Origin: Massilia alkalitolerans DSM 17462
GTDB taxonomy: Bacteria > Pseudomonadota > Gammaproteobacteria > Burkholderiales > Burkholderiaceae_D
Direction: 5' to 3'
DNA: 64,000 nucleotides
NCBI RefSeq assembly: GCF_000427785.1
Contig: NZ_ATYR01000007.1
Location: 170,471 to 234,470 of the forward strand
Shown: one piece after another, positions 38,313 through 47,635 of the stretch
Numbering within the stretch: position 1 is the stretch's first letter
Layout: every line of letters begins with the position of its first letter
Program-made: the position numbers and the translations under genes
Notes under the pieces: generated by a model
What the model was told of the DNA's origin: nothing
Seen by the model: only the letters and a program-made list of their open reading frames with translations
Database searches by the model: none

Positions 38313-39242
38313 TTAACCAGCCTTCTTGGCGCCAGCAGCAGCGTTCGAGGTCGACATGGCGCCCGAGATCAGGACCGAGTGCACGTCAGCCGAGAACGAA
38401 CGGACGTCTTCCATGACCGACTTGTTACGACGAACCAGCCAGTTGTAACCCAGAACCGCCGGGACTGCAACGAACAGACCGAATGCGGTCATGATCAGTG
38501 CTTCACCCACCGGGCCTGCCACTTTGTCGATCGACGCGTTACCCGACATACCGATGGCGGTCAGCGCGTTGTAGATGCCCCAGACGGTACCGAACAGACC
38601 GATGAACGGCGAGGTCGAACCGACGGTTGCCAGGAACGACAGGCCATCCTGCAGGCGCGACTGGACGCGGTCCACGGCGCGCTGGATCTGCATGGTCACC
38701 CAGGTCGACAGGTCGATCTGCTCGAGCAGGGCGCCGTCGTGGTGCTGGGTTGCCTTGGTGCCGGTTTCAGCGATGAAGCGGAACGGCGAGCCTTCTTTCA
38801 GCTGAGCCGAGCCAGCGGCGATCGACGGTGCTTTCCAGAACTTGGCCGAAGCTTCCTTCGACTGGCGCATGATCTTCTGCTGGTCGATCAGTTTGGTGAT
38901 GATGATGTACCACGAACCGATCGACATCAGTGCCAGGATGATGATGGTGCCCTTGTTGACGAAGTCGCCTTCTTCCCACATGGCTTCGATGCCGTACGGG
39001 TTGTGGACTTCTTCGGTAGCGCCTTCGGCGGCAGCCGGTGCAGCTGCGTCAGCCGGAGCAGCTGCAGCGTCGGCAGCCGGTGCTGCTGCGTCGGCAGCCG
39101 GGGCAGCCGCGTCAGCCGCCGGAGCGGTGGCGCCTGCAGCAGGAGCGTCAGCGAAGGCCGGTGCGGAAACCAGGGCCGATGCCGCCGTTACCGAGAACAG
39201 GACAGCCGCCAGCATAGCGGACAAACGGGTATTCTTAAACAT
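38313..39242 (-). CDS. exbB: Biopolymer transport protein ExbB with repetitive N-terminal extension
   Basis: A 309-residue MotA/TolQ/ExbB proton-channel protein. After a signal peptide (cleavage near AFA-DA) comes an Ala/Pro/Asp-rich periplasmic segment, residues about 33-72, with APAADAA repeated. Then follow the first membrane helix (IIILALMSIGSWYIIITKL) and the core LSFLATVGSTSPFIGLFGTVWGIY with VAGPVGEALIMTAFGLFVAVPAV. GGAGG precedes the ATG at 39242. It forms the TonB motor with ExbD. Confidence 0.94.
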   Translation of the reverse strand: MFKNTRLSAMLAAVLFSVTAASALVSAPAFADAPAAGATAPAADAAAPAADAAAPAADAAAAPADAAAPAAAEGATEEVHNPYGIEAMWEEGDFVNKGTIIILALMSIGSWYIIITKLIDQQKIMRQSKEASAKFWKAPSIAAGSAQLKEGSPFRFIAETGTKATQHHDGALLEQIDLSTWVTMQIQRAVDRVQSRLQDGLSFLATVGSTSPFIGLFGTVWGIYNALTAIGMSGNASIDKVAGPVGEALIMTAFGLFVAVPAVLGYNWLVRRNKSVMEDVRSFSADVHSVLISGAMSTSNAAAGAKKAG

Positions 39243-39328
39243 GCTTCCTCCAAAAATATAAAAATAGACAGTTCGCTGAACTATTGACAACGAAAATCAT
39301 TGAGTTGAGACGATGTTCCGTCTCGGTT

Positions 39329-39994
39329 TTATTCCAGCGTCCAGACGTACTGCACCGCTGTCCACGCCTGTTGCGGCTGACCATCTACAGTGGCCGGCTT
39401 GAATCGGCATTTGCTCAGGGCCGATTGTGCGGCCCGATCCAGATCGCGGAAGCCCGACGACTTCTGCAGCTTGGATTCCATCACTCGACCATCGGCCCCG
39501 ATCAGGAACTGCAGGGTCGTGGTACCGGTTTCTTCGTTACGCTGCGACGAACGCGGATATTCCGGACGTGCGCAAGTGTTAAAGTCGGCGACTGCTTCGG
39601 TACGGCTCGGACCTGCAGCACGCGGCGGCGCCGGTGGAGCTGGCGGCGCCGGCGGAGCCGGGGGGGCCAGAGTCGTGGTCGGCGGCGGCGTATTGGTCGC
39701 CGTCGTGATCGCGTTCTGCGGCGGCGGCGGCTGCTGCACCTGGACTTCGACCGGCGGGATGAACGGCGGTGGCGGAGCCTTCATTTCCGGCGGCGGCGGC
39801 GGCGGCGGCGTTTCCGGCGGCGGCGGCGGCTTCACCTCTTCAATCAGTTTTGTTTCAACAGCCTCGGTTACCTTGGTGACGATCCGGGTGCCCAGGCCAT
39901 TGATAAATGCCCAAGCCACCACCACGTGCAACAGGATAACAATGGCGAGACCGGTGTAATTCCTGCCCGGGTTCTTATCATGCGTAAAATTCAT
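39329..39994 (-). CDS. tonB: Energy transducer TonB
   Basis: A 221-residue TonB. An N-terminal membrane anchor (TGLAIVILLHVVVAWAFI) is followed by a proline-rich spacer with runs of five and seven prolines (residues about 55-120), then the C-terminal domain (CARPEYPRSSQRNEETGTT, LQFLIGADGRV). It spans the periplasm and transmits the ExbBD proton-motive energy to outer-membrane receptors. GGAG lies nine bases before the ATG at 39994. It is first in the operon. No TonB-dependent receptor is in the window. Confidence 0.95.
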   Translation of the reverse strand: MNFTHDKNPGRNYTGLAIVILLHVVVAWAFINGLGTRIVTKVTEAVETKLIEEVKPPPPPETPPPPPPPEMKAPPPPFIPPVEVQVQQPPPPQNAITTATNTPPPTTTLAPPAPPAPPAPPAPPRAAGPSRTEAVADFNTCARPEYPRSSQRNEETGTTTLQFLIGADGRVMESKLQKSSGFRDLDRAAQSALSKCRFKPATVDGQPQQAWTAVQYVWTLE

Positions 39995-40079
39995 GCCATC
40001 TTTCTCCAATACCAACTCTTTTTTGTTGCCACTAAACCCACTAAACACGACAAAAATCTAGGGCCGCATCCGGGACATC

Positions 40080-40104
40080 AAAGAATTATACCTACGAATT
40101 CTTT
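40080..40104 (-). promoter_or_regulatory. Possible promoter/operator of the tonB operon
   Basis: A perfect TATAAT (minus strand, 40085-40090) lies about 90 bases before the tonB start. It is embedded in an inverted repeat, AAAGAATT and AATTCTTT with a 9-base spacer. The -35 position is poor, which suits an activated or repressed promoter. It does not match a Fur box well. Confidence 0.35.
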
Positions 40105-41026
40105 TTTGAGGAGACATTTTTACACCCCCGAAGGGATGCTAACTGCCTGTAAAAACAGGCAAAGAAGCCCATCTATACAAGTCCCGCGACCGGTCGTGCG
40201 TGGTCCAGAAAGCAGGGGTGAATTGTAATTTTATGTAGCAGTTCTCCTCCATCTGTGGATCGTGAGGCACCTAACCCGGTTTTGCCGAATTTTCCATGCC
40301 AAAGCGGTCACATAACAAATTTCATATGATGACATCTTGGTATTTACGAAAACTATAGCCAGTTTTGCGGAAGCAGCGCGTACTGTTGAGCAGCCCTGGA
40401 ACCCGCTTCTGCCCCACGAAACGCATAGCTAAAAGTCATGGGCAAAGCGCGTCTTGATATGCTTCAGTTGTGCGTTTGATAACCGGTTTGCGGATATCTG
40501 CTTCTCATGCATAGCAAAACTACATGGAATTTGGCGTTTTGAACAGTGTGTTCGCGCACTCAAGCGCAAAAAAATTACGTCGAGGTGGTCATTTGGTTGG
40601 GGAGGGGGTAGTAAAACGAGGCGCGGGGCGATAGAAGGCGCTGCTAGGTTGCACAGGTAGACTTGTTCTCCGTGCAGAAGCCACATGCATCGTCAATCTC
40701 GACGCCAAATGGCCGCTCGAGACGCCCGGCCGGCGCTTGCAAGGACATCAAACGCATGCTTGATGCAAATTGGTCCAGCCGAAATGGTCAGCGCAGGCAT
40801 TATTACAGGAAAATTGCTTGGGCGGCGCGGCTGAGTACGTAAAAATTTTAGAGGGATGGCTCGGCTTGCCGTAGCGCCGCCCGGCGCCAGGAATCGGCGC
40901 CGGCACCTTGCGCTGGACAAGCCTGGCGCGGCCGCTGCCATTCCAACTCGGCAGGCCGCCTGGCCCAGAGGGAAGGGCAGCCGCCGGGTGGCCGCTGCCG
41001 GGCCTTCGGCAAGGATGAAGCGGCCT
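40105..41026. other. Gene-poor stretch between tonB and the SpoVR gene
   Basis: About 920 bases with no supportable gene. The first 750 bases are visibly more AT-rich than the surroundings. The last 170 are very GC-rich. The open frames here (for example 85 codons at 40429-40686 on the minus strand) have no recognised motif, poor codon usage and no ribosome site. One small hairpin, TGCCTGT-AAAA-ACAGGCA, lies at 40144-40161. It could hold regulatory DNA, a decayed gene or an unrecognised RNA. Confidence 0.5.
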
Positions 41027-42550
41027 TCAGCGGCCGCGCTTCTCGCGGCGGCACTCGAGGAAGCTGACGACGTGGCCGCTCGGGTCCACTGTTTCCAGCC
41101 TGACATCGAACCCCCACAGGCGCGCGACGTGCTTGAGCACTTCCTGCGCCTGCTGGTTCAGCGGCCGTCGGTTGAACTGCGTGTGGCGCAGGGTCAGGGC
41201 GCGGTCGTCGCGGGTATTCACCTGCCAGACCTGGATGTTCGGCTCGCGGCTGCCGATGTTGTACTGCTCGGCCAGCTTGTGGCGCACGTAGCGGTAGCCC
41301 TGTTCGTCGTGGATCGCCGAGATCGTCAGCTTGTCGCTGCGGTCGTCATCGAGCACGGCAAAGAAATGGAATTCGCGGATCAGCTTGGGCGACAGGTACT
41401 GGGCGATGAAGCTCTCGTCCTTGAAGTTGCGCATCGCGAAGTCCAGGGTCTTGATCCAGTCGCTGCCCGCGATGTCCGGGAACCAGGCGCGGTCTTCATC
41501 GGTGGGGTCTTCGCAAATGCGACGAATGTCGGTCATCATCGCGAAACCAAGCGCATACGGGTTGATCCCACTGTAGTAAGGACTGGTTGCCGGCGGTTGG
41601 TAGACGACGTTCGTATGGCTCTGCAGGAACTCCAGCATGAAGCCGTCGCCGACGATGCCTTCCTTGTACAGGTCTTGCAGGATGGTGTAGTGCCAGAAGG
41701 TGGCCCAGCCTTCGTTCATCACCTGGGTCTGGCGCTGTGGATAAAAGTACTGCGAGATCTTGCGCGTGATACGCACCAGCTCGCGCTGCCAGGGTTCGAG
41801 CAGCGGCGCGTATTTCTCGATGAAGTAGAGCAGGTTTTCTTCCGGTTCCGGCGGAAAGCGGCTCGGCGCCGTACTCGTCACCTGTTCCTCGCGCAGCGGC
41901 AGGGTGCGCCAGATCGCGTTGACCTGCGACTGGGCGTATTCCTCGCGCTCCTTCTGGCGCGCGGTTTCCTGCGCCACCGACAGCTTGGCCGGCCGCTTGT
42001 AGCGGTCGACGCCATAGTTCTGCAGGGCGTGACAGGAGTCGAGCAACTCCTCGACCGCGTCGATGCCGTAACGCTGTTCGCACTCGGCAATATAGTTCTT
42101 CGCGAAGACCATATAGTCGACGATGGCGTCGGCATCGGTCCAGGTGCGGAAAAGATAGTTGCCTTTAAAGAAGGAATTGTGCCCGTAGGCAGCATGGGCA
42201 ATGACCAGGGCCTGCATCGTCAGGCTGTTTTCCTCCATCAGGTAGGCGATGCAGGGATTCGAGTTGATGACGATCTCGTAGGCAAGGCCCATCTGGCCGC
42301 GCTTGTAGCTTTTTTCGGTCGTCAGGAAGTGTTTGCCGAACGACCAGTGGTTGTACGACACCGGCATGCCGACGGACGTGTAGGCGTCCATCATCTGCTC
42401 GGCGGTGATGATCTCGAGCTGGTTGGGGTAGGTGTCCAGGCCGTAGCGCTTGGCCACCCGCTTGATTTCCTCGTGCGCCTGTTCGATCAGGTCGAAGGTC
42501 CACTCCGATTGGTCGGGCAGGGCGCGCGGATTGTTGGGGTCTCTTGGCAT
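41027..42550 (-). CDS. ycgB: SpoVR family protein (YcgB-like)
   Basis: A 507-residue member of the SpoVR/YcgB family, full length. Recognisable stretches are SYNHWSFGKHF, GQMGLAYEIVINSNPCIAYLMEENS, HAAYGHNSFFKGNYLF and QTQVMNEGWATFWHY, the last two carrying conserved His/Glu residues. The biochemical activity is unknown. In Bacillus SpoVR affects spore cortex; in proteobacteria the gene travels with prkA and yeaH. ATG 42550 is used. It is third in the prkA-yeaH-ycgB operon, 10 bases after yeaH. Confidence 0.93.
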   Translation of the reverse strand: MPRDPNNPRALPDQSEWTFDLIEQAHEEIKRVAKRYGLDTYPNQLEIITAEQMMDAYTSVGMPVSYNHWSFGKHFLTTEKSYKRGQMGLAYEIVINSNPCIAYLMEENSLTMQALVIAHAAYGHNSFFKGNYLFRTWTDADAIVDYMVFAKNYIAECEQRYGIDAVEELLDSCHALQNYGVDRYKRPAKLSVAQETARQKEREEYAQSQVNAIWRTLPLREEQVTSTAPSRFPPEPEENLLYFIEKYAPLLEPWQRELVRITRKISQYFYPQRQTQVMNEGWATFWHYTILQDLYKEGIVGDGFMLEFLQSHTNVVYQPPATSPYYSGINPYALGFAMMTDIRRICEDPTDEDRAWFPDIAGSDWIKTLDFAMRNFKDESFIAQYLSPKLIREFHFFAVLDDDRSDKLTISAIHDEQGYRYVRHKLAEQYNIGSREPNIQVWQVNTRDDRALTLRHTQFNRRPLNQQAQEVLKHVARLWGFDVRLETVDPSGHVVSFLECRREKRGR

Positions 42551-42560
42551 GGCGGGCCTC

Positions 42561-43832
42561 TTACTTTGGCTGCTTCTTGAACAGCTCGCGGAAGACCGGG
42601 TAGATGTCGGCCGGGGTGACGATCTTCTGCATCGCAAAATTCTTGTGGTGGTCGGCCACCTCGCAATACTGCTCCCACAGGTTTTGCGGCGGACCGTCGG
42701 TGATCTCGACGTAGGTGTAGTACTGGACCCGCGGCATGATGGCGTTGTTCAGGATCTGCTTGCACAGCACCGAGTCGTTGTCCCAGTTGTCGCCGTCCGA
42801 GGCCTGGGCCACGTAGGCGTTCCAGTCCGCGCTGCCGTAGCGCTCGGTGAGCACTTTCTGCAGCAGGTGCAGGGCCGAGGACACCACGGTGCCGCCCGAC
42901 TCGCGCGAATGGAAGAACTCGTTCTCGTCGACCTCGGCCGCGGCCGTATGGTGACGGATGAAGACGACCTCGATCTTCTCGTAGACGCGCTTGAGGAACA
43001 GGTAGAGCAGGATGAAGAAGCGCTTGGCGGTGTCCTTGCGCGTTTCGTCCATCGAGCCGGAGACGTCCATGATGCAGAACATCACGGCCGAGGTGCTCGG
43101 CTTGGGCACCTTGATCCGGTTCGAATAGCGCAGGTCGAAGGGATCGATGAAGGGAATCGCGTTGAGGCGGATGTGCAGATGGTGGATCTTGTCCTTCAGC
43201 TCGATCACCCCTTCGTCGTCGGAAGGCGCGCCTTCGTCGAACAGGGCCTGCAGTGCTTCCTCGGCTTCCCTCAGCTGGCGCTTGGCGGGGCCGCCGACGG
43301 CGATGCGGCGCCCGAGCGCGCCGCGCAGCGAGCGCAGCACGTGGATGTTGGAGGGCGTGCCGGACACGTTGTAGCCGGCGCGCTGGTTCTTGTACTCGAT
43401 GGTCTGGCTGAGCTGCGTCTTGATCATGTTCGGCAGCTCAAGATCCTCGAAGAAATAGTTCATGAATTCTTCGCGCGACAGTTCGAAGATGAAATCGTCC
43501 TCGGTGGTCTGGTCGCTGTTGCCGGCGCGCCCGCGCCCGGCGCCGCCGCCGCCGCTGCGCGGGCGGTTGAATTGGTCGCCCTTCTGGTATTCGGTATTGC
43601 CCGGGTTGACGGTTTCCCAGACGCCCCCATGGGCATGGCCGAAATGGGGTTCGTTCACGTCCTTGACGGGGATCGTGACTTTCTCGCCGTTCTCGATATC
43701 GGTGATCGAACGGCCTTTGATGGCGCGGCCGACCGCGTCCTTGATTTGCGCCTTGTAGCGGCGCAGGAAGCGTTCGCGGTTGACCGCGGACTTGTTCTTG
43801 CCCTGCAAGCGACGGTCAATAAGATAAGTCAA
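42561..43832 (-). CDS. yeaH: YeaH/YhbH family protein (DUF444, VWA-like)
   Basis: A 423-residue DUF444 protein. The N terminus TYLIDRRLQGKNKSAVNRER is the family's usual start, the middle has RPRSGGGGAGRGRAG, and a von Willebrand A-type MIDAS motif lies in MDVSGSMDETRKD. The start is a TTG at 43832: GGAGG lies six bases upstream of it and no suitable ATG exists, since upstream frame runs into a palindrome. The partner of PrkA in a stress-linked kinase module of unknown target. Confidence 0.92.
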   Translation of the reverse strand: MTYLIDRRLQGKNKSAVNRERFLRRYKAQIKDAVGRAIKGRSITDIENGEKVTIPVKDVNEPHFGHAHGGVWETVNPGNTEYQKGDQFNRPRSGGGGAGRGRAGNSDQTTEDDFIFELSREEFMNYFFEDLELPNMIKTQLSQTIEYKNQRAGYNVSGTPSNIHVLRSLRGALGRRIAVGGPAKRQLREAEEALQALFDEGAPSDDEGVIELKDKIHHLHIRLNAIPFIDPFDLRYSNRIKVPKPSTSAVMFCIMDVSGSMDETRKDTAKRFFILLYLFLKRVYEKIEVVFIRHHTAAAEVDENEFFHSRESGGTVVSSALHLLQKVLTERYGSADWNAYVAQASDGDNWDNDSVLCKQILNNAIMPRVQYYTYVEITDGPPQNLWEQYCEVADHHKNFAMQKIVTPADIYPVFRELFKKQPK

Positions 43833-43849
43833 AACTAGCCTCCGGTGGT

Positions 43850-43967
43850 GGCGGCTCGAAGAACCTGCTGCGCGTTGCATTTGCGGTCTGCGATGCTCAC
43901 CGTACGTTTGTACGGTTGCGCTTCTCGACCGCAACTGCCGCCGCTCGCGACGGTTCTTCGAGCCGCC
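43850..43967. repeat. Nested palindromic element in the prkA-yeaH intergenic region
   Basis: The outer arms GGCGGCTCGAAGAACC (43850-43865) and GGTTCTTCGAGCCGCC (43952-43967) are perfect 16-bp inverted copies. Inside them TGCGGTC pairs with GACCGCA (43882-43888 with 43927-43933), and a further CCGTAC...GTACGG hairpin forms the tip. No T-tract follows on either strand. It could be a REP-type mobile palindrome or an mRNA-processing structure. Confidence 0.7.
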
Positions 43968-44081
43968 GATGCGTTGCGGGCGGACTGGCGACTGGCGGAA
44001 CCTCGATAGGTCTATCTTAATACGCAGCGCAATCGCGTGTACGGCGCACGCCATTTTTTCGTAGCGTGCGCCGGCGCCGTG

Positions 44082-46004
44082 TCAGGAGGATTTCCTCACG
44101 CGCAGGTACCATTCGCACAGCAGGCGTACCTGCTTCGGCGTGTAGCCTTTCTCGACCATGCGGGCCACGAAGTCGGCATGCTTGTTGGCATCCTCGGCAC
44201 TCGCTTTCGCATTGAAGGAAATGACGGGCAGGAGTTCTTCGGTGTTCGAGAACATCTTCTTCTCGATCACGCTACGGAATTTCTCGTAGCTGGTCCAGGC
44301 CGGATTCTTGCCGGCATTGGTGGCCCGCGCACGCAGGCTGAAGTTGACGATCTCGTTGCGGAAATCCTTCGGATTCGAAATGCCGGCCGGCTTCTCGATC
44401 TTCTCGAGCTCGGCGTTGAGCGATTCGCGGTCGAAGCTCTCGCCGGTGTCCGGGTCGCGGAATTCCTGGTCCTGGATCCAGAAGTCGGCGAAGGTCACGT
44501 AACGGTCGAAGATGTTCTGGCCGTATTCCGAATAGCTCTCCAGGTAGGCGGTCTGGATTTCCTTGCCGATGAAATCGACGTAGCGCTGCGCCAGGTGTTC
44601 CTTGATGTAGGACATGTAGCGCTGCTCGGTCTCCGGCGGGAACTGCTCGCGCTCGATCTGCTGTTCGAGCACGTAGAGCAGGTGCACCGGATTGGCCGCC
44701 ACTTCGGTGTTGTCGAAGTTGAAGACCTTGGACAGGATCTTGAAGGCGAAGCGGGTCGACAGGCCGTTCATGCCTTCGTCCACGCCGGCATAGTCGACGT
44801 ACTCGTGCATCGACTTGGCCTTGGGGTCGGTGTCCTTCAGGTTCTCGCCGTCGTACACCAGCATCTTGGAATAGATGCTCGAGTTCTCCGGATCCTTCAG
44901 GCGCGACAGGATCGCGAACTGCGCCATCATGCGCAGCGTGCCCGGTGCGCAGGGCGCCTTGTCGAGCGAGGAGTTGTACAGCAGCTTGTCGTAGATCTTG
45001 ATCTCGTCGGACACGCGCAGGCAGTAGGGCACCTTGACGATGTAGATACGGTCGAGGAAAGCCTCGTTGTTGCGGTTGTTGCGGAAAGTCTTCCACTCGG
45101 ATTCGTTCGAGTGCGCCAGCACGATGCCCTCGAAAGGAATCGCGCCGAAGCCTTCGGTACCCTTGTAGTTGCCTTCCTGGGTGGCCGTCAGCAGCGGGTG
45201 CAGCACCTTGATCGGCGCCTTGAACATCTCGACGAATTCCATCAGGCCCTGGTTGGCCAGGCACAGGCCGCCCGAGTAGCTGTAGGCGTCCGGATCGTCC
45301 TGGGCGTAATCTTCGAGCTTGCGGATGTCGACCTTGCCGACCAGCGAGGAAATGTCCTGGTTGTTCTCGTCGCCCGGTTCGGTCTTGGAGACCGCAATCT
45401 GCTTCAGGATCGACGGGTAGCGCTTGACCACGCGGAACTTGTTGATGTCGCCACCGAACTCGTGCAGGCGCTTGACGGCCCATGGGCTCGGAATGGCGCG
45501 CAGGTAGCGGCGCGGGATGCCGTAGTCCTCTTCGAGGATGGTGCCGTCTTCTTCCTCATTGAACAGGCCGAGCGGCGATTCGTTCACCGGCGAACCCTTG
45601 ATGGCGTAGAAGGGCACGTGTTCCATCAGGCTCTTGAGCTTTTCCGCGATCGACGACTTGCCGCCGCCGACCGGGCCGAGCAGGTAGAGGATCTGCTTGC
45701 GTTCTTCGAGGCCCTGGGCCGCGTGGCGGAAGTAGGAAACGACCTGTTCGATCACTTCTTCCATGCCGTAGAAATCGCGGAAGGCCGGATAGACCTTGAT
45801 CACCTTGTTGGCGAAAATGCGCGACAGGCGCGGGTCGAGGCGGGTGTCGATCAGGGTCGGATCGCCGATGGCCGCGAGCATGCGCTCGGGCGCGCTGGCA
45901 TAGGTCAGGGGGTCTTTCTTGCACAGTGCGAGGAACTCCGACATGGAGTATTCCTCTTCGCGGGTACGCTCGTAGCGGGCGGTGTAGTTGTCAAAGATGC
46001 TCAT
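44082..46004 (-). CDS. prkA: PrkA family serine protein kinase (YeaG-like)
   Basis: A 640-residue protein with an AAA-type ATPase N-terminal half (Walker A GPVGGGKSS near residue 108) and the C-terminal PrkA kinase domain. Typical stretches are FDNYTARYERTREEEYSM at the start, EEDGTILEEDYGIPRRYLRAI and SNESEWKTFRNNRNNEAF. Relatives in enterobacteria respond to starvation and nitrogen limitation; B. subtilis PrkA has also been described as a protease. AAGGA precedes the ATG at 46004. It is first in prkA-yeaH-ycgB. Confidence 0.94.
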   Translation of the reverse strand: MSIFDNYTARYERTREEEYSMSEFLALCKKDPLTYASAPERMLAAIGDPTLIDTRLDPRLSRIFANKVIKVYPAFRDFYGMEEVIEQVVSYFRHAAQGLEERKQILYLLGPVGGGKSSIAEKLKSLMEHVPFYAIKGSPVNESPLGLFNEEEDGTILEEDYGIPRRYLRAIPSPWAVKRLHEFGGDINKFRVVKRYPSILKQIAVSKTEPGDENNQDISSLVGKVDIRKLEDYAQDDPDAYSYSGGLCLANQGLMEFVEMFKAPIKVLHPLLTATQEGNYKGTEGFGAIPFEGIVLAHSNESEWKTFRNNRNNEAFLDRIYIVKVPYCLRVSDEIKIYDKLLYNSSLDKAPCAPGTLRMMAQFAILSRLKDPENSSIYSKMLVYDGENLKDTDPKAKSMHEYVDYAGVDEGMNGLSTRFAFKILSKVFNFDNTEVAANPVHLLYVLEQQIEREQFPPETEQRYMSYIKEHLAQRYVDFIGKEIQTAYLESYSEYGQNIFDRYVTFADFWIQDQEFRDPDTGESFDRESLNAELEKIEKPAGISNPKDFRNEIVNFSLRARATNAGKNPAWTSYEKFRSVIEKKMFSNTEELLPVISFNAKASAEDANKHADFVARMVEKGYTPKQVRLLCEWYLRVRKSS

Positions 46005-47626
<1,622 letters not shown>

Positions 47627-47635
47627 GAGGACACG

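Noticed and set aside
40429..40686. 85-codon minus-strand frame in the gap after tonB
   Set aside because: No start signal, no motif and no neighbour support; treated as chance.
40693..41106. 137-codon minus-strand frame next to the SpoVR gene
   Set aside because: Overlaps the SpoVR gene's 3' end in another frame and is Ala/Ser/Arg low complexity.
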